Assembly (NCBI GenBank): GCA_938082375.1 | Contig: CALKCJ010000015.1 | Span: 62,001 to 126,000 of the forward strand | Reading direction: 5' to 3' | Origin: an uncultured Thermomicrobiaceae bacterium | Lineage (GTDB): Bacteria; Chloroflexota; Chloroflexia; Thermomicrobiales; Thermomicrobiaceae | DNA length: 64,000 nucleotides | Program-made: the position numbers and the translations under genes | The notes under the pieces: model-generated | Database searches by the model: none | What the model saw: only the letters and a program-made list of their open reading frames with translations | What the model was told of the DNA's origin: nothing | In this document: piece after piece, positions 44,540-53,700 of the stretch | Layout of the letters: each line of letters opens with the position of its first letter | Position numbering within the stretch: position 1 is the stretch's first letter

Positions 44540-45949
44540 CTATCCCCTCCCAGTTGCCGAACACTCTTTCGACAATTCTCGTTCTCGATTCGTCACGCCC
44601 TCTCCAGCGTCGATGACCGGTTTCCCGAGCAAGTACCACGGGCTGGCCTCGGTGACCCGCACGGTCACAAGCCTCCCTTTCCATTCACCCGGGGCATCGA
44701 AGAAGACGAGCGTGTTTCCGCGCGTACGACCCCGCCAGCGACCCTTGGCCATCCCGTCCACCAAGACCTCGACCTCAGCGCCGATATACTGCTGGTTGCG
44801 CTCTCGAGAGATCCGCTCCTGCAACACCTCGATCGCACGGTGACGCCGCCACTTTTCCGCTCGCGGCACATCGTCATCCCACCGCGCGGAGAGCGTCCCC
44901 GGCCGTGGCGAATACATCGCCACGTGCACCTTGTCGAACCGGATTTCGTCCAGTAGTCGGTACGTCGCCTCGAACCGCTCCTCGGTCTCTCCGGGGAAGC
45001 CCACAATAATATCGGTCGAGAGCGTAACGCCGGGGATCGTCCCACGGATCTTTTCGATCCGCTCGCGGTAGTACTCGACCGTGTATGTCCGGCGCATCCG
45101 GCGCAACACTTCGTTGTCTCCTGCTTGCACCGGCAGGTTGACGTGCTCGCAGACCTTCGGCAACTCGGCGATGGCTTCGACCAGTTTGTCGCCGAAGTAT
45201 TTCGGGTGCGACGTCAGGAAGCGGATGCGCTCGATCCCCTCGACCTCATGGACTGCCGCCAGCAGGTCAGCCAGGTCGGGCTGGCCTGGGAGGTCATGGC
45301 CGTAGGCATTCACCGTCTGGCCGAGCAGGGTCACCTCCTTGACCCCGCGGGCGGCGAGCCGTTGAACCTCGGCGACCACCTGGGCCACGGGACGACTGCG
45401 CTCACGTCCTCGCCGGTACGGCACGATACAGTACGAGCAGACGAAGTTGCACCCGTAGATGACCGGCACGAATGCGGTCACGTCCGGGTCGGCCTGTCCC
45501 TCGTCGTAGTAGTGCGGCAGCTCCGCCAGGTCGAAGTCGACCTCCTGCAGTTCAGGCGCGATCTCGACCAAACGCTCAAACTCCGACGGCCCATAGAACA
45601 GGTCGACATAGGGGAAACGCTCGGCCAGCTTCGGATGCTGGCCGGTGACCAGGCAACCGGTCACCGCGATGCGTAGTTCAGGCTTGCGACGCTTGAGGCG
45701 CGCCAGGGAACCGATATGGCCCACAGCCTTGTCTTCCGCTTGCTGTCGCACGACGCACGTATTGACGATGATGACGTCGGCTTCCTCCTCCACCGATGCG
45801 GGGAGATAACCCGCCTGCCGCAGCAGGGCGGCGGCCTTCGCGGATTCGGCCTCGTTCATCTGGCAACCGATCGTCCAGATGTAAAAACGCTTGATTCCGA
45901 GATCCGGCTCACTGGTCGGCCGAGTGAGCGATTGCACGAGCACGGACAC
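44540..45949 (-). CDS. miaB: tRNA-2-methylthio-N6-dimethylallyladenosine synthase
   Basis: A 469-residue radical-SAM methylthiotransferase. The N-terminal UPF0004 domain has three cluster cysteines (WTIGCQMNEAES, VNTCVVRQQAEDKA, TGCLVTG). The radical-SAM domain has GCNFVCSYCIVPYRRGRERS, and a TRAM domain closes the protein (about residues 385-450). It adds a methylthio group to A37 of tRNAs reading UNN codons, using two 4Fe-4S clusters. I chose GTG 45949 with GCGGAGG 7 nt upstream, rather than the open frame to 45988. It is co-directional with the TPR gene. Confidence 0.94.
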   Translation of the reverse strand: MSVLVQSLTRPTSEPDLGIKRFYIWTIGCQMNEAESAKAAALLRQAGYLPASVEEEADVIIVNTCVVRQQAEDKAVGHIGSLARLKRRKPELRIAVTGCLVTGQHPKLAERFPYVDLFYGPSEFERLVEIAPELQEVDFDLAELPHYYDEGQADPDVTAFVPVIYGCNFVCSYCIVPYRRGRERSRPVAQVVAEVQRLAARGVKEVTLLGQTVNAYGHDLPGQPDLADLLAAVHEVEGIERIRFLTSHPKYFGDKLVEAIAELPKVCEHVNLPVQAGDNEVLRRMRRTYTVEYYRERIEKIRGTIPGVTLSTDIIVGFPGETEERFEATYRLLDEIRFDKVHVAMYSPRPGTLSARWDDDVPRAEKWRRHRAIEVLQERISRERNQQYIGAEVEVLVDGMAKGRWRGRTRGNTLVFFDAPGEWKGRLVTVRVTEASPWYLLGKPVIDAGEGVTNRERELSKECSATGRG

Positions 45950-46326
45950 GAGCAAGCCTCCGCGACGAACTCGGCGGACAACGCACACCGAGAAAGTATA
46001 GCGGATCGACGGCGGTCAGACTGCAACCGATCGGGCGCCCAGACGTTGGAACCAAAGGGGGTAGGCGCCAAGGGAAGGGGAGACCCGGGCTTGCACTCTT
46101 GGGCAAGCGAAAGGGCTCCAATCGACGCGCCAGTTCTCAACGAACTGGCGCGTCAGCTGCTGAGAGATAACCCCTGAAGCGGGTCGTACCACCCGCTGAC
46201 CGTTCAAGCTGCCTGTGCTACCATAGCTGACCGATGGTGACTCCAGGCCCCGACGACGTGTCCTCGTGCAGTTCCGGATCGAGCACCGTTTCGTATCGGG
46301 GCCACGCCACGACGGGAGGGGAACGC
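45950..46326. other. Divergent region with 12-bp hairpin, miaB / Cys4 protein
   Basis: GACGCGCCAGTT (46124-46135) and AACTGGCGCGTC (46143-46154) form a perfect 12-bp stem with a 7-nt loop and no T-run after it. A TATACT on the minus strand (46000-45995) is a good -10 box for miaB. No tRNA or protein gene is visible. Confidence 0.45.
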
Positions 46327-47376
46327 GTGTCGCATCGCCGGTGTGGGACCTGCCGCTATTTCGAGGAGGGGGGACTTGCCGGCTCCGGATGGTGCCGACA
46401 CCCCCAGCGACGTGACCTACAGCACATGGTGCTGGTACGCCGAAGCGAGCTCGCCTGCCGGACCGGCTGGGATCAAGACCTCTGGGAACCGAAAGGCGAA
46501 GAGCACGACCTCCCGCTGCTCACCGCCATCAGCAGCCAGGATACGCTCGCTGTCGAGCGGCCGGCAGTCCAGCCTCCACGCGTGGGCGAGCCCGCCGGAG
46601 CTGGCCGAGGGTCTCTCCCCCCGGTGAACGTACCGGGCCAGGACACGGGGAGCGGCCCGCGCGAGGCTGCCCGGATGGTTCCAGCACGCCCCTCGACCGG
46701 TGCCCGCGCTGCACGGTTGCAGCCGGTAGTCGGTACCCAAGAAGCCGAACGGCGGCCTTTGAATCCCCTGGTGCCCGGCGCACGAGACTCAGCCACCGGG
46801 GCTCGGACCGCGGCCGCTGGGTCGCCGGACGCACCGTTCGCCCCCTGGCCCTTGGCCGACCCGAAACGCGACGCTCGCGATCCACGGGCCACCGAGCCCA
46901 CAGGCTCGGCTGGAGCGGACGAAACCGAGCCACCCTGGCTTGCGCGGCACGGCTGGCAACAGAGCGGTGCGACCGAGCCATTCCACCTGCCCGAGGTGTC
47001 GGCGCCAGAAGATCTCGCAGAGGTCGAAGATGGGTACGACGCTGACGAGGCAAGCCCGGTGGCCGCCATCTCGCTCCGCGTAGACGGACTCCCCTCCCTC
47101 CCGCAGTGCTGCCGCACATGCCGCGATTTTCGCCCGATCGGTGACGGCAGCCAGGGCTGGTGCGGCAACCCTTACGCCTTCCCGGAGCGCACTAGGGTGA
47201 TGGCCGACGATCTGGCTTGCTACAGTTCACTGGGATCCTGGTGGCTGCCCACCGATGACTGGTGGCTCCAGCAAGCAGATATCAGCCACCACGGGATGCC
47301 AACACCGCACGTCGACGAATACCTGCGGCAGTTGCGCGCTGAGCGAGAGCGGGCTCGCCGGCGGGTGGGTTCCTAG
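46327..47376 (+). CDS. Unknown protein with two Cys4 modules
   Basis: A 349-residue protein with the same module at both ends. The N-terminal copy is C-x2-C-R-Y-F-x(8)-GWC-x-HP...ELACR; the C-terminal copy is C-x2-C-R-D-F-x(9)-GWC-x-NP...DLACYSS-x-WW. Each has four cysteines spaced for one metal or cluster. Between them lies a low-complexity Pro/Ala/Arg-rich linker of about 200 residues with no fold apparent. No known family is recognised. GTG 46327 follows GGAGGGG; an ATG at 46234 would add a low-complexity tail. The RodZ-like gene follows 44 bp later on the same strand. Confidence 0.7.
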   Translation: MSHRRCGTCRYFEEGGLAGSGWCRHPQRRDLQHMVLVRRSELACRTGWDQDLWEPKGEEHDLPLLTAISSQDTLAVERPAVQPPRVGEPAGAGRGSLPPVNVPGQDTGSGPREAARMVPARPSTGARAARLQPVVGTQEAERRPLNPLVPGARDSATGARTAAAGSPDAPFAPWPLADPKRDARDPRATEPTGSAGADETEPPWLARHGWQQSGATEPFHLPEVSAPEDLAEVEDGYDADEASPVAAISLRVDGLPSLPQCCRTCRDFRPIGDGSQGWCGNPYAFPERTRVMADDLACYSSLGSWWLPTDDWWLQQADISHHGMPTPHVDEYLRQLRAERERARRRVGS

Positions 47377-47396
47377 CTGGTTAGGCATGCCTGACT

Positions 47397-47410
47397 CCCG
47401 ATCGATCGGG
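47397..47410. promoter_or_regulatory. 14-bp perfect palindrome before the RodZ-like gene
   Basis: CCCGATCGATCGGG lies 9 bp before the ATG and partly beside the AGGGGGAC ribosome site. It could be an operator or a hairpin that hides the ribosome site. Confidence 0.4.
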
Positions 47411-47419
47411 TAGGGGGAC

Positions 47420-48259
47420 ATGGGGGAATTTGGCGACTTCCTGAAGAACGCCCGGGCCTACAAGGGGGTGACGCTGCGCGACGCAGAGCGCGCGACCCGC
47501 ATCCACCGCCGCTACCTCGCCGCACTGGAGAACGAAACCTTCGACGAGTTGCCACCACTCACCTATGCCCGCGGCATCGTTCGCACCTACGCGCAGTACC
47601 TCGGCCTCGACCCGGTGAGCGTGCTCGCGATGTTCGAGAACGCCCACGGGCAGCGCAGCGGCGGCTTCCGCGTCGTCCCGGCCGTGAAGCCCATCCAAGC
47701 TCCCACGCACTGGGCACCAAACTTTGCCATTATCGCCTTCATGGTCGTGATGTCGGCGGTCGTCTTCGCCTGGCTCTACAGCGCTTACCTGGCCCCGCCA
47801 GCCATGCCCGCGACTCCGACGGTCGCACCCCCGTCGCTCCAGACCCCAGGCACGCTCGTGGAAGCCAGTCAGGCGGCGACTGTTGCCGCTGGCGGGGCAC
47901 AGGTGACACCAGTGCCGACACCTTCGCCCGCGCCCCTGGAGCAGGCTCCTGCGCCTACCGAGTCGGCCGCTTCAACCGCGAACCCTCTCGAGCCGGTGCC
48001 GACCAACCCGGCGAACCAGTCGCACACATTCGAGGTCGTGGCCGAGGACCGCGTCTGGGTGCAAGTGACCATCGACGGTCAGGTCGTCCTCGCCGAGACC
48101 CTGGCGGCGGGCGCGCGGCGCAGTTTCACCGGGTCCGAGATGCATGTCGTCTCTGGCAATGCGCCACTCGTTCGTGTCATTGTCGACGGTGTCGACCAGG
48201 GCCTGCTCGGCTCCCGGTGGGACGACGAGGCCACGTTCCCTCGACCGAGCGGACCGTGA
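47420..48259 (+). CDS. RodZ-like cell-shape protein
   Basis: A 279-residue bitopic membrane protein. Residues 1-75 are a Cro/C1-type helix-turn-helix region (FGDFLKNARAYKGVTLRDAE, IHRRYLAALENETFDELP, ARGIVRTYAQYLGLDP). One membrane helix lies at about 100-118, then a Pro/Ala/Thr linker and a C-terminal DUF4115/RodZ beta-domain (FEVVAEDRVWVQVTIDGQVV). RodZ links MreB filaments to the wall-synthesis machinery through the cytosolic HTH domain. No mreB gene is in the window. The gene converges with the lipid-kinase gene. Confidence 0.88.
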   Translation: MGEFGDFLKNARAYKGVTLRDAERATRIHRRYLAALENETFDELPPLTYARGIVRTYAQYLGLDPVSVLAMFENAHGQRSGGFRVVPAVKPIQAPTHWAPNFAIIAFMVVMSAVVFAWLYSAYLAPPAMPATPTVAPPSLQTPGTLVEASQAATVAAGGAQVTPVPTPSPAPLEQAPAPTESAASTANPLEPVPTNPANQSHTFEVVAEDRVWVQVTIDGQVVLAETLAAGARRSFTGSEMHVVSGNAPLVRVIVDGVDQGLLGSRWDDEATFPRPSGP

Positions 48260-48289
48260 CGAGCCTTGTCCCCAGGTCAGCTCGCCCCT

Positions 48290-49195
48290 TCAGCCTTCAC
48301 GCACCCCTCGTACCGATGCCGGCACGACCACCGTCAGCGCAGCCGGCTGCACCGTGACCGAGAGACTGCCCTGCCCAAGATAGTCACCATCGATCTCGAC
48401 CGGAGCTGGGGGTGTCGCCTGGATCTCGATCGTCCGCCCGCGGAGCTGTTGGACGTGCCGCGAGCGAGTCACCCGCCCCGCCAGCACCCAGAGACCCAGC
48501 GTCACCCAGTCGAAGAAGTACACCGGGGAGTAGATGCAGACGTCGAGCAGGCCATCGTCCGGCCGGATGTCCTGGCCCACCTCGAATCTTGGGTGCACGA
48601 GAAAGGGCCCGTTCGCTACCAGCACGGTACGCGCGGTCGTCTCGACCACCGTGTCGTCCACCGTGACCGTCACTCGCCATGGGCCGTCTTGCAGGTGGCG
48701 CAGGCCTGGCGGGAGATAGCCGGCCCAGGCCACGAACCGCTTGACTGTCGCCGGGGCGTCGCGGACGATCAGCGCGTCGACACCGACGCCTCCGAGAAAG
48801 AGCAGTGCCCGTTCGCCGGTGCAGCCTACGTCCAACCGGCGCAGCCGGGTCGGGCCGGCCAGCACACGTGCAGCCGCGAGCAGGTTCGCAGGCATACCGA
48901 GCAGGCGGGCAACATGGTTGGTCGAACCACCTGGCAGGACAGCGAGCCGCGCCGTCGTGCCGAGCAGGCCGGTCGCAACGCGGCTCACTGTGCCATCGCC
49001 CCCGACGGCGATTACCGTCTCGGCTGCTTCGGCCGCCTCCCGAGCCAACTGGGCGATCTCGTCCGGTCGATCGCACTCGACTACGCGCAGCGCCCAGCGT
49101 TGGGCGAGCACGGCCACGAGCCGGTCGATCTGGCCAGGGCGCAACCGCCCCGCGTGCGGATTCACAATCATGACGGCTGGCGGACGCACGCTCAT
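48290..49195 (-). CDS. Diacylglycerol/sphingosine kinase family protein
   Basis: A 301-residue DAGK catalytic-domain protein. AVMIVNPHAG is the first strand, VIAVGGDGTVSRVATGLL the nucleotide-binding GGDGT motif, LAVLPGGSTNHVARLLG the second glycine loop, and VEIDGDYLG the C-terminal lid. It would phosphorylate a lipid at the inner membrane face. The usual family motif ends GTGNDFAR; here the wording GGSTNHVARLLG differs at the N-D positions, so lipid specificity is uncertain. Its start overlaps the stop of the upstream Vms1-like gene (ATGA), giving an operon with that gene and a 36-residue membrane peptide. Confidence 0.88.
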   Translation of the reverse strand: MSVRPPAVMIVNPHAGRLRPGQIDRLVAVLAQRWALRVVECDRPDEIAQLAREAAEAAETVIAVGGDGTVSRVATGLLGTTARLAVLPGGSTNHVARLLGMPANLLAAARVLAGPTRLRRLDVGCTGERALLFLGGVGVDALIVRDAPATVKRFVAWAGYLPPGLRHLQDGPWRVTVTVDDTVVETTARTVLVANGPFLVHPRFEVGQDIRPDDGLLDVCIYSPVYFFDWVTLGLWVLAGRVTRSRHVQQLRGRTIEIQATPPAPVEIDGDYLGQGSLSVTVQPAALTVVVPASVRGVREG

Positions 49196-50361
49196 GACCC
49201 GGTCGCGGGAGCGACCCGGAACCGGAGGATAGCGCCGATGCCGCCGAGCTTAGCGAGCTGCTCTTGCTGATCGCGCTCGGTCAGGAACACCAAGTTCGCG
49301 TGCTGGCGGTAGGCGTTGGCGTACACCTCCGGCACGATATTGGCGACACGCCGAACCGGCCCGCCGCAGTAAAGGCAGAGTTCCGGGCTTTCCTCCGCTG
49401 GTGGCTGCACCACGCCACAGTGCAGGCAGTACGCTCCCGGCGCCTCCAGCCGGTCGTCCATGATGAGGCTTAGCACGTTCCCCATTTGCAGCGCCTCGAT
49501 CACCTTCGCCAGGCCGGTCACGCCCATGTCGTTCCCCAGTGCCTCGTGGCGCAGCAGGTCGAGATAGCGCTGCTTCTCTTGCCGAACCCACTCGCGGAGA
49601 ATCTTCGCGGCCTCCTCCCGCACCTGTTTCGCGGTGGCCTCCATCAGCACATAGAACGTGCCGATATAGCGCTCGCGCACATAGGGGTGCAGGTACTCGA
49701 GGAAGTCGCTCACCACCTCGTGGGGCCCGGCGATGATCAGGAACCGAAACGGCTCCTGCTCGAAGAGAGAGAACAGATCAATCGCCAGCCGCTTGAAGTG
49801 CTGGTGGACATGCTCCTCGATATGCCGCTGGAAGCGAGCCTGCGACCATCCGCCCTGCTCGTGCTGGCCCGGTACCCCCTGGTCGAGCTTGACTGCCCGC
49901 TCGCTGAACTCGCTCAGATGCCCGGTGAAGATCCGCGCCCGGTCGCGTGAGACTAGACAGACACAGAGCGGCTCGTACTGCTCGAGCATCCGTACCAGCG
50001 GAGCGATAGCCGGCCGGAAGTCGACCGCGATGTAGTTGCCTACCTCACGGGGCGTCTCGTAAACCTCCCACAGGCCAGCCTGCGAGCTGGCGAAGAGCGC
50101 GACGCCCTGCCCGAACTCGTCGCCGTGGTCACGAAAGAAAATACGGATACGTTCCAAGTCGGCTTCGATGGCCTCGACTTGCGCCCGGCTCAGTTCAATC
50201 CCGGGACTCTCTGACGCCTGCCTGAGCAAGTTCTTCAGCCGGGTCGAGTAGTGGTCATCGGTGATGTGTTCCTGGTCAACGCGCAAATACAAGCTGATGA
50301 CCGGCCACTGGGGACTGTGGTAGCTCGCAAGGCGCTCGACGGCCTGTCTGGTGATATGCAC
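49192..50361 (-). CDS. Bacterial eRF1/Vms1-like release factor homologue (VLRF1/baeRF type)
   Basis: A 389-residue protein related to the bacterial and archaeal eRF1-fold 'baeRF/VLRF1' families linked to rescue of stalled ribosomes. The loop that in eRF1 or Vms1 carries GGQ appears as EQGGWSQARFQRHIEEH near residue 170, with Trp in place of Gln. A later CLHCGVVQPPAEESPELCLYCGG is a four-cysteine zinc ribbon. The middle domain (about 190-290) is alpha/beta. It starts at GTG after AGGAGG. The upstream gene encodes a 36-residue membrane peptide and the downstream gene a lipid kinase; the relation between them is unexplained. Confidence 0.75.
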   Translation of the reverse strand: MHITRQAVERLASYHSPQWPVISLYLRVDQEHITDDHYSTRLKNLLRQASESPGIELSRAQVEAIEADLERIRIFFRDHGDEFGQGVALFASSQAGLWEVYETPREVGNYIAVDFRPAIAPLVRMLEQYEPLCVCLVSRDRARIFTGHLSEFSERAVKLDQGVPGQHEQGGWSQARFQRHIEEHVHQHFKRLAIDLFSLFEQEPFRFLIIAGPHEVVSDFLEYLHPYVRERYIGTFYVLMEATAKQVREEAAKILREWVRQEKQRYLDLLRHEALGNDMGVTGLAKVIEALQMGNVLSLIMDDRLEAPGAYCLHCGVVQPPAEESPELCLYCGGPVRRVANIVPEVYANAYRQHANLVFLTERDQQEQLAKLGGIGAILRFRVAPATGS

Positions 50362-50406
50362 GCTGGCCTCCTGCTTCTCCGCACCTGTCTATCGGCTGAA
50401 CACGCC

Positions 50407-50517
50407 TCAGGCCGACTCCTCCGGCCCGAAGATCCGCTCGACGATGTAGTTAGCCAACCAGGTGGCCACCGCAGCAAGCACCAGGCTCAAGATGCCCCTG
50501 ACCAGGTTTCGCGCCAT
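50407..50517 (-). CDS. 36-residue single-span membrane peptide
   Basis: An ATG with GGAAAGGA 8 nt upstream opens a 36-codon frame. The peptide has a short basic start (MARNLVRG), one hydrophobic helix (ILSLVLAAVATWLANYIV) and an acidic end (GPEESA). Small ORFs with this profile and a strong ribosome site are often real regulatory or anchoring peptides. It lies 46 bp before the Vms1-like gene on the same strand, so it is probably the first gene of that operon. Confidence 0.65.
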   Translation of the reverse strand: MARNLVRGILSLVLAAVATWLANYIVERIFGPEESA

Positions 50518-50700
50518 GCAGCTCGTCCTTTCCCTCTTCCCCTGAACTCGGTCGTCATTTCGTCATCTTCATTGTTCGCAGGTCCAGTCTACCATGCTCG
50601 CCTGGGAGTATCGGAGCGCGCCAGCGCGCCGGAGGCTCGCGCTCTAGGGCAGGCGCGAGAGCCCACTAAAGTGCCACACCATTCCAGGCAGCGACAGAGC

Positions 50701-50722
50701 GGGGCCGCCGTGCGACGGCCCC
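50701..50722. terminator. Hairpin after the surface-protein gene
   Basis: GGGGCCG and CGGCCCC form a 7-bp stem around CCGTGCGA. It lies downstream of the minus-strand repeat protein; no long T-run follows. The interval 50518-50772 holds no gene. Confidence 0.45.
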
Positions 50723-50772
50723 GGGGTACATTCAGTAAGGAGCTATTGCGCACCGAACAGGTGACACGTCCC

Positions 50773-53700
50773 CTACTTCAGCTTGAAGTAGGCCGAAACG
50801 GACGAGCCGTCTCGCAAAGCCACGGTCACCAGGAAGCACTTGCTGGCACCCCTCTTCGGCGTCTGCCAGTTGTAGATGAACTGGCCGGCCGTCGTGTCGT
50901 AGCGCAGGCTGGTGCCACCTGTGGGGCTAGTCTCGACCTCAGCCTCCATCGCTTCTCCTTTGTCACAAGTTACGGGCGTGGCCTGCAGCGGCTGCACGAC
51001 GACGTCGGTGTCAGTTACCTCGGTGTTCCCCTTGAACACCTCGAACTTCAGTGGTACCGTCGAGCCCGCCTTGACCACGTTGTAGACCAGCGTACTCCCG
51101 CTCGACATGTCCACCGGCGCGTAGAAGCCGCGCAGCGTCCAGGAGAGCACGGTGTAGTGGATCGTGATCGACGCCACGTTGCCCGCGTTGTCGGTGGCCT
51201 GCGCCGTCAACGTGTACGCGCCGACCGCTGTCCCGTACCCGCTCACCGTGCACCCGCCGTTCACCCCTGAGAGGGCGTCAGTGGCCGAGCAGGTGGGGGC
51301 AGGCGGCACGTCACCCCAGTAGAACGACTGACCCTCGCTGATACTTGCGCCAGGCCACTGGAGCGTGATCGCCGGCGGCGTGCGGTCGATCTTGACCTCG
51401 GCCGACTTCGCCACTTCGATGTTGTCGGCGTTGTCGACACTCCAGAAGTTCAGGGTGTGGATGCCCTCGTCGCTGACCGTGACCGTCGTGCCGCTCTGGA
51501 TCACTCCGCCGTCGAGCTGCCAGTAGGTCTGCGCCACGCCGGACAGGTTGTCGGTCGCGGGCAGGTTGACTGTGACGCTAGCGGCGTTCGTCCATCCCGG
51601 CGGAGCGTCGGAACTCGTCGTCGGTGGTTTCAGGTCGATGTTGATCCCATCCACCGTGGCGGAGCTGGTGTTGCCAGCGTTGTCCGTCGCCGTCCCCGTC
51701 ACTGACTGGCCCGCGCCCTCGCTCGAGAGGGTGACCGGTTCGGTGCAGCTCGCAATCCCGGACTCATCATCCTGACAATAGAACTCCACAGTGACCGGGG
51801 TGTTGTTCCAACCATTAGTGTTGGGATGCGGAAACCTGAAGCCGGTGATCTGTGGCGGAATGTTATCGATCTTGAGTGTAATCGCGTTGTCGGCCGCCGA
51901 GCTGTCCTCGGCATTGTCGGCCTTGTCCACGCTCCAGAACCGGATCTCGTGCACACCGCCGAGGCTGAACGTGAACGGGCCGGTGTATACCTGCGGTGAG
52001 CCGCCGTCCACGGCGTAGTAGGTCGCAGCGATGCCGGAAAGGTTATCCATCGCGTTCAGGGTGACGGTCACCGGTCCGGCATACCAACCGCTCGGCAGCG
52101 GAGCCGGTACCGAGGCGGTCGTGCTCGGCGGCGTGCGATCGATCTTGATCCCGCTTACCGTGACGTTCGTAGTGTTACCGGCCAGGTCGCTGACCGAGGC
52201 GCTGGCCGAAAGGTCATCGCCCTCGCCGGTGATAGTTGAATCGCCGGGCACCGTACTTTGGTCGATCCCGGAGAGCGCGTCGCTCGCCGTCCAGTGGATG
52301 GTCACGTCCGTGTTGTACCAGCCGTAGGAGTTAGCCGGCGTGGTCGGCGCGCCGATCAGTGTGGGCGGCGTCTTGTCGATGTTGATGTTGTTCACCGTCG
52401 CTGAGGCGACGTTATCGGCGTAATCGACCGCCGTGCCGATGACGGACTGGCCAGCCCCTTCAGTGCTCACCGTAAGCGGGCCAGGGCAGCTCGCAATACC
52501 CGAGAGCGCATCGAAGCAGGTGAAGCTGACGACCACGTCGGCGTTGTACCAGCCGTGCGCGTTCGGCGTGCGGTCTGGGCTGGCCGAGATCGCCGGTGGC
52601 GTCATGTCGATGTTGACCGTCGCCGTGTCCTGGGCCTTGTTGCCGGCATTGTCCACCGCCTCGCCGGTGACGTGCTGGTTCGCCCCTTCTGTGCTCACCG
52701 TCACTGGGCTAGAGCAGCTCGCGATGCCGGAGAGGTTGTCCGTGCAGATGAACGTCACCGTGACTGCGGTGTTGTTCCAGCCGTTCGCGTTCGGGTTCGG
52801 CGTGAGCGTGTGCACGATGCTTGGCGGCGTCAGGTCGATCTTGACCTCGGCCGTGTTCGTCGCTTCGATGTTCCCGGCGTTGTCGACGCTCCAGAAGCTC
52901 AGCGTATGGTTGCCCTCCGTCGTTATCGAAACCGAGGTGCCGCTCTGTACCGGCCCGCCGTCGAGCTGCCAGTAGGTCTGCGCCACGCCGGACAGGTTGT
53001 CCGATGCGCTCAGCGTCAGGCTCACCGGCATATTCGTCCAGCCTGACGGTACCTTCGCCGTCGTGGTGGGCGGTGTGCGGTCGATGTTGACACTCAGGCT
53101 GTTGGCCGTCGTCGTGTTGCCCGCCTTGTCGCTCACGCTGGCGGTCGCGAACAGCCCGGTGCCCTCGCCGGTGATCACCGAATCGCCAGGTACCATGCTC
53201 GGGTCGATCCCGGAGAGTGCGTCGCTCGCCGCCCAGTGGATAGTGACGTCGCCGTTGTACCAGCCCTTGGCGTTCGGCGGGGTCGTCGGCGCACCACTAA
53301 GCGTCGGTGGCGTCTTGTCGATGTTGATACCGCTTACCGTCGTCAAGGCACCATTGTCGGCGTTGTCCACCGCCGTGCCGATGACGGACTGGTGTGCGCC
53401 CTCCGTGCTGAGCACCTGGGTGCCGGTGCAGCTCCTAATACCGGAGAGCGTATCGGAGCAGGTGAAGCTCACCGTCACGTCGCTGTTGTTCCAACCAAAG
53501 CTGTTCGGAGCGGGCGAGCGGCTGCCGCTGATCGTCGGCTGTGTCTTGTCAAGCTTGACCGTCACCGTTCCGGTTCCGGTGTTGCCGACGCGGTCGGTTG
53601 CAGTCGCTGAGCGGGTCACGCCGCTCGTCTCGGTCGTGACCGTGTCGGTCGCTGGGGACGGCCCGCTGGCCACGCCGGAGCCGCTATCGGTTGCCGACCA

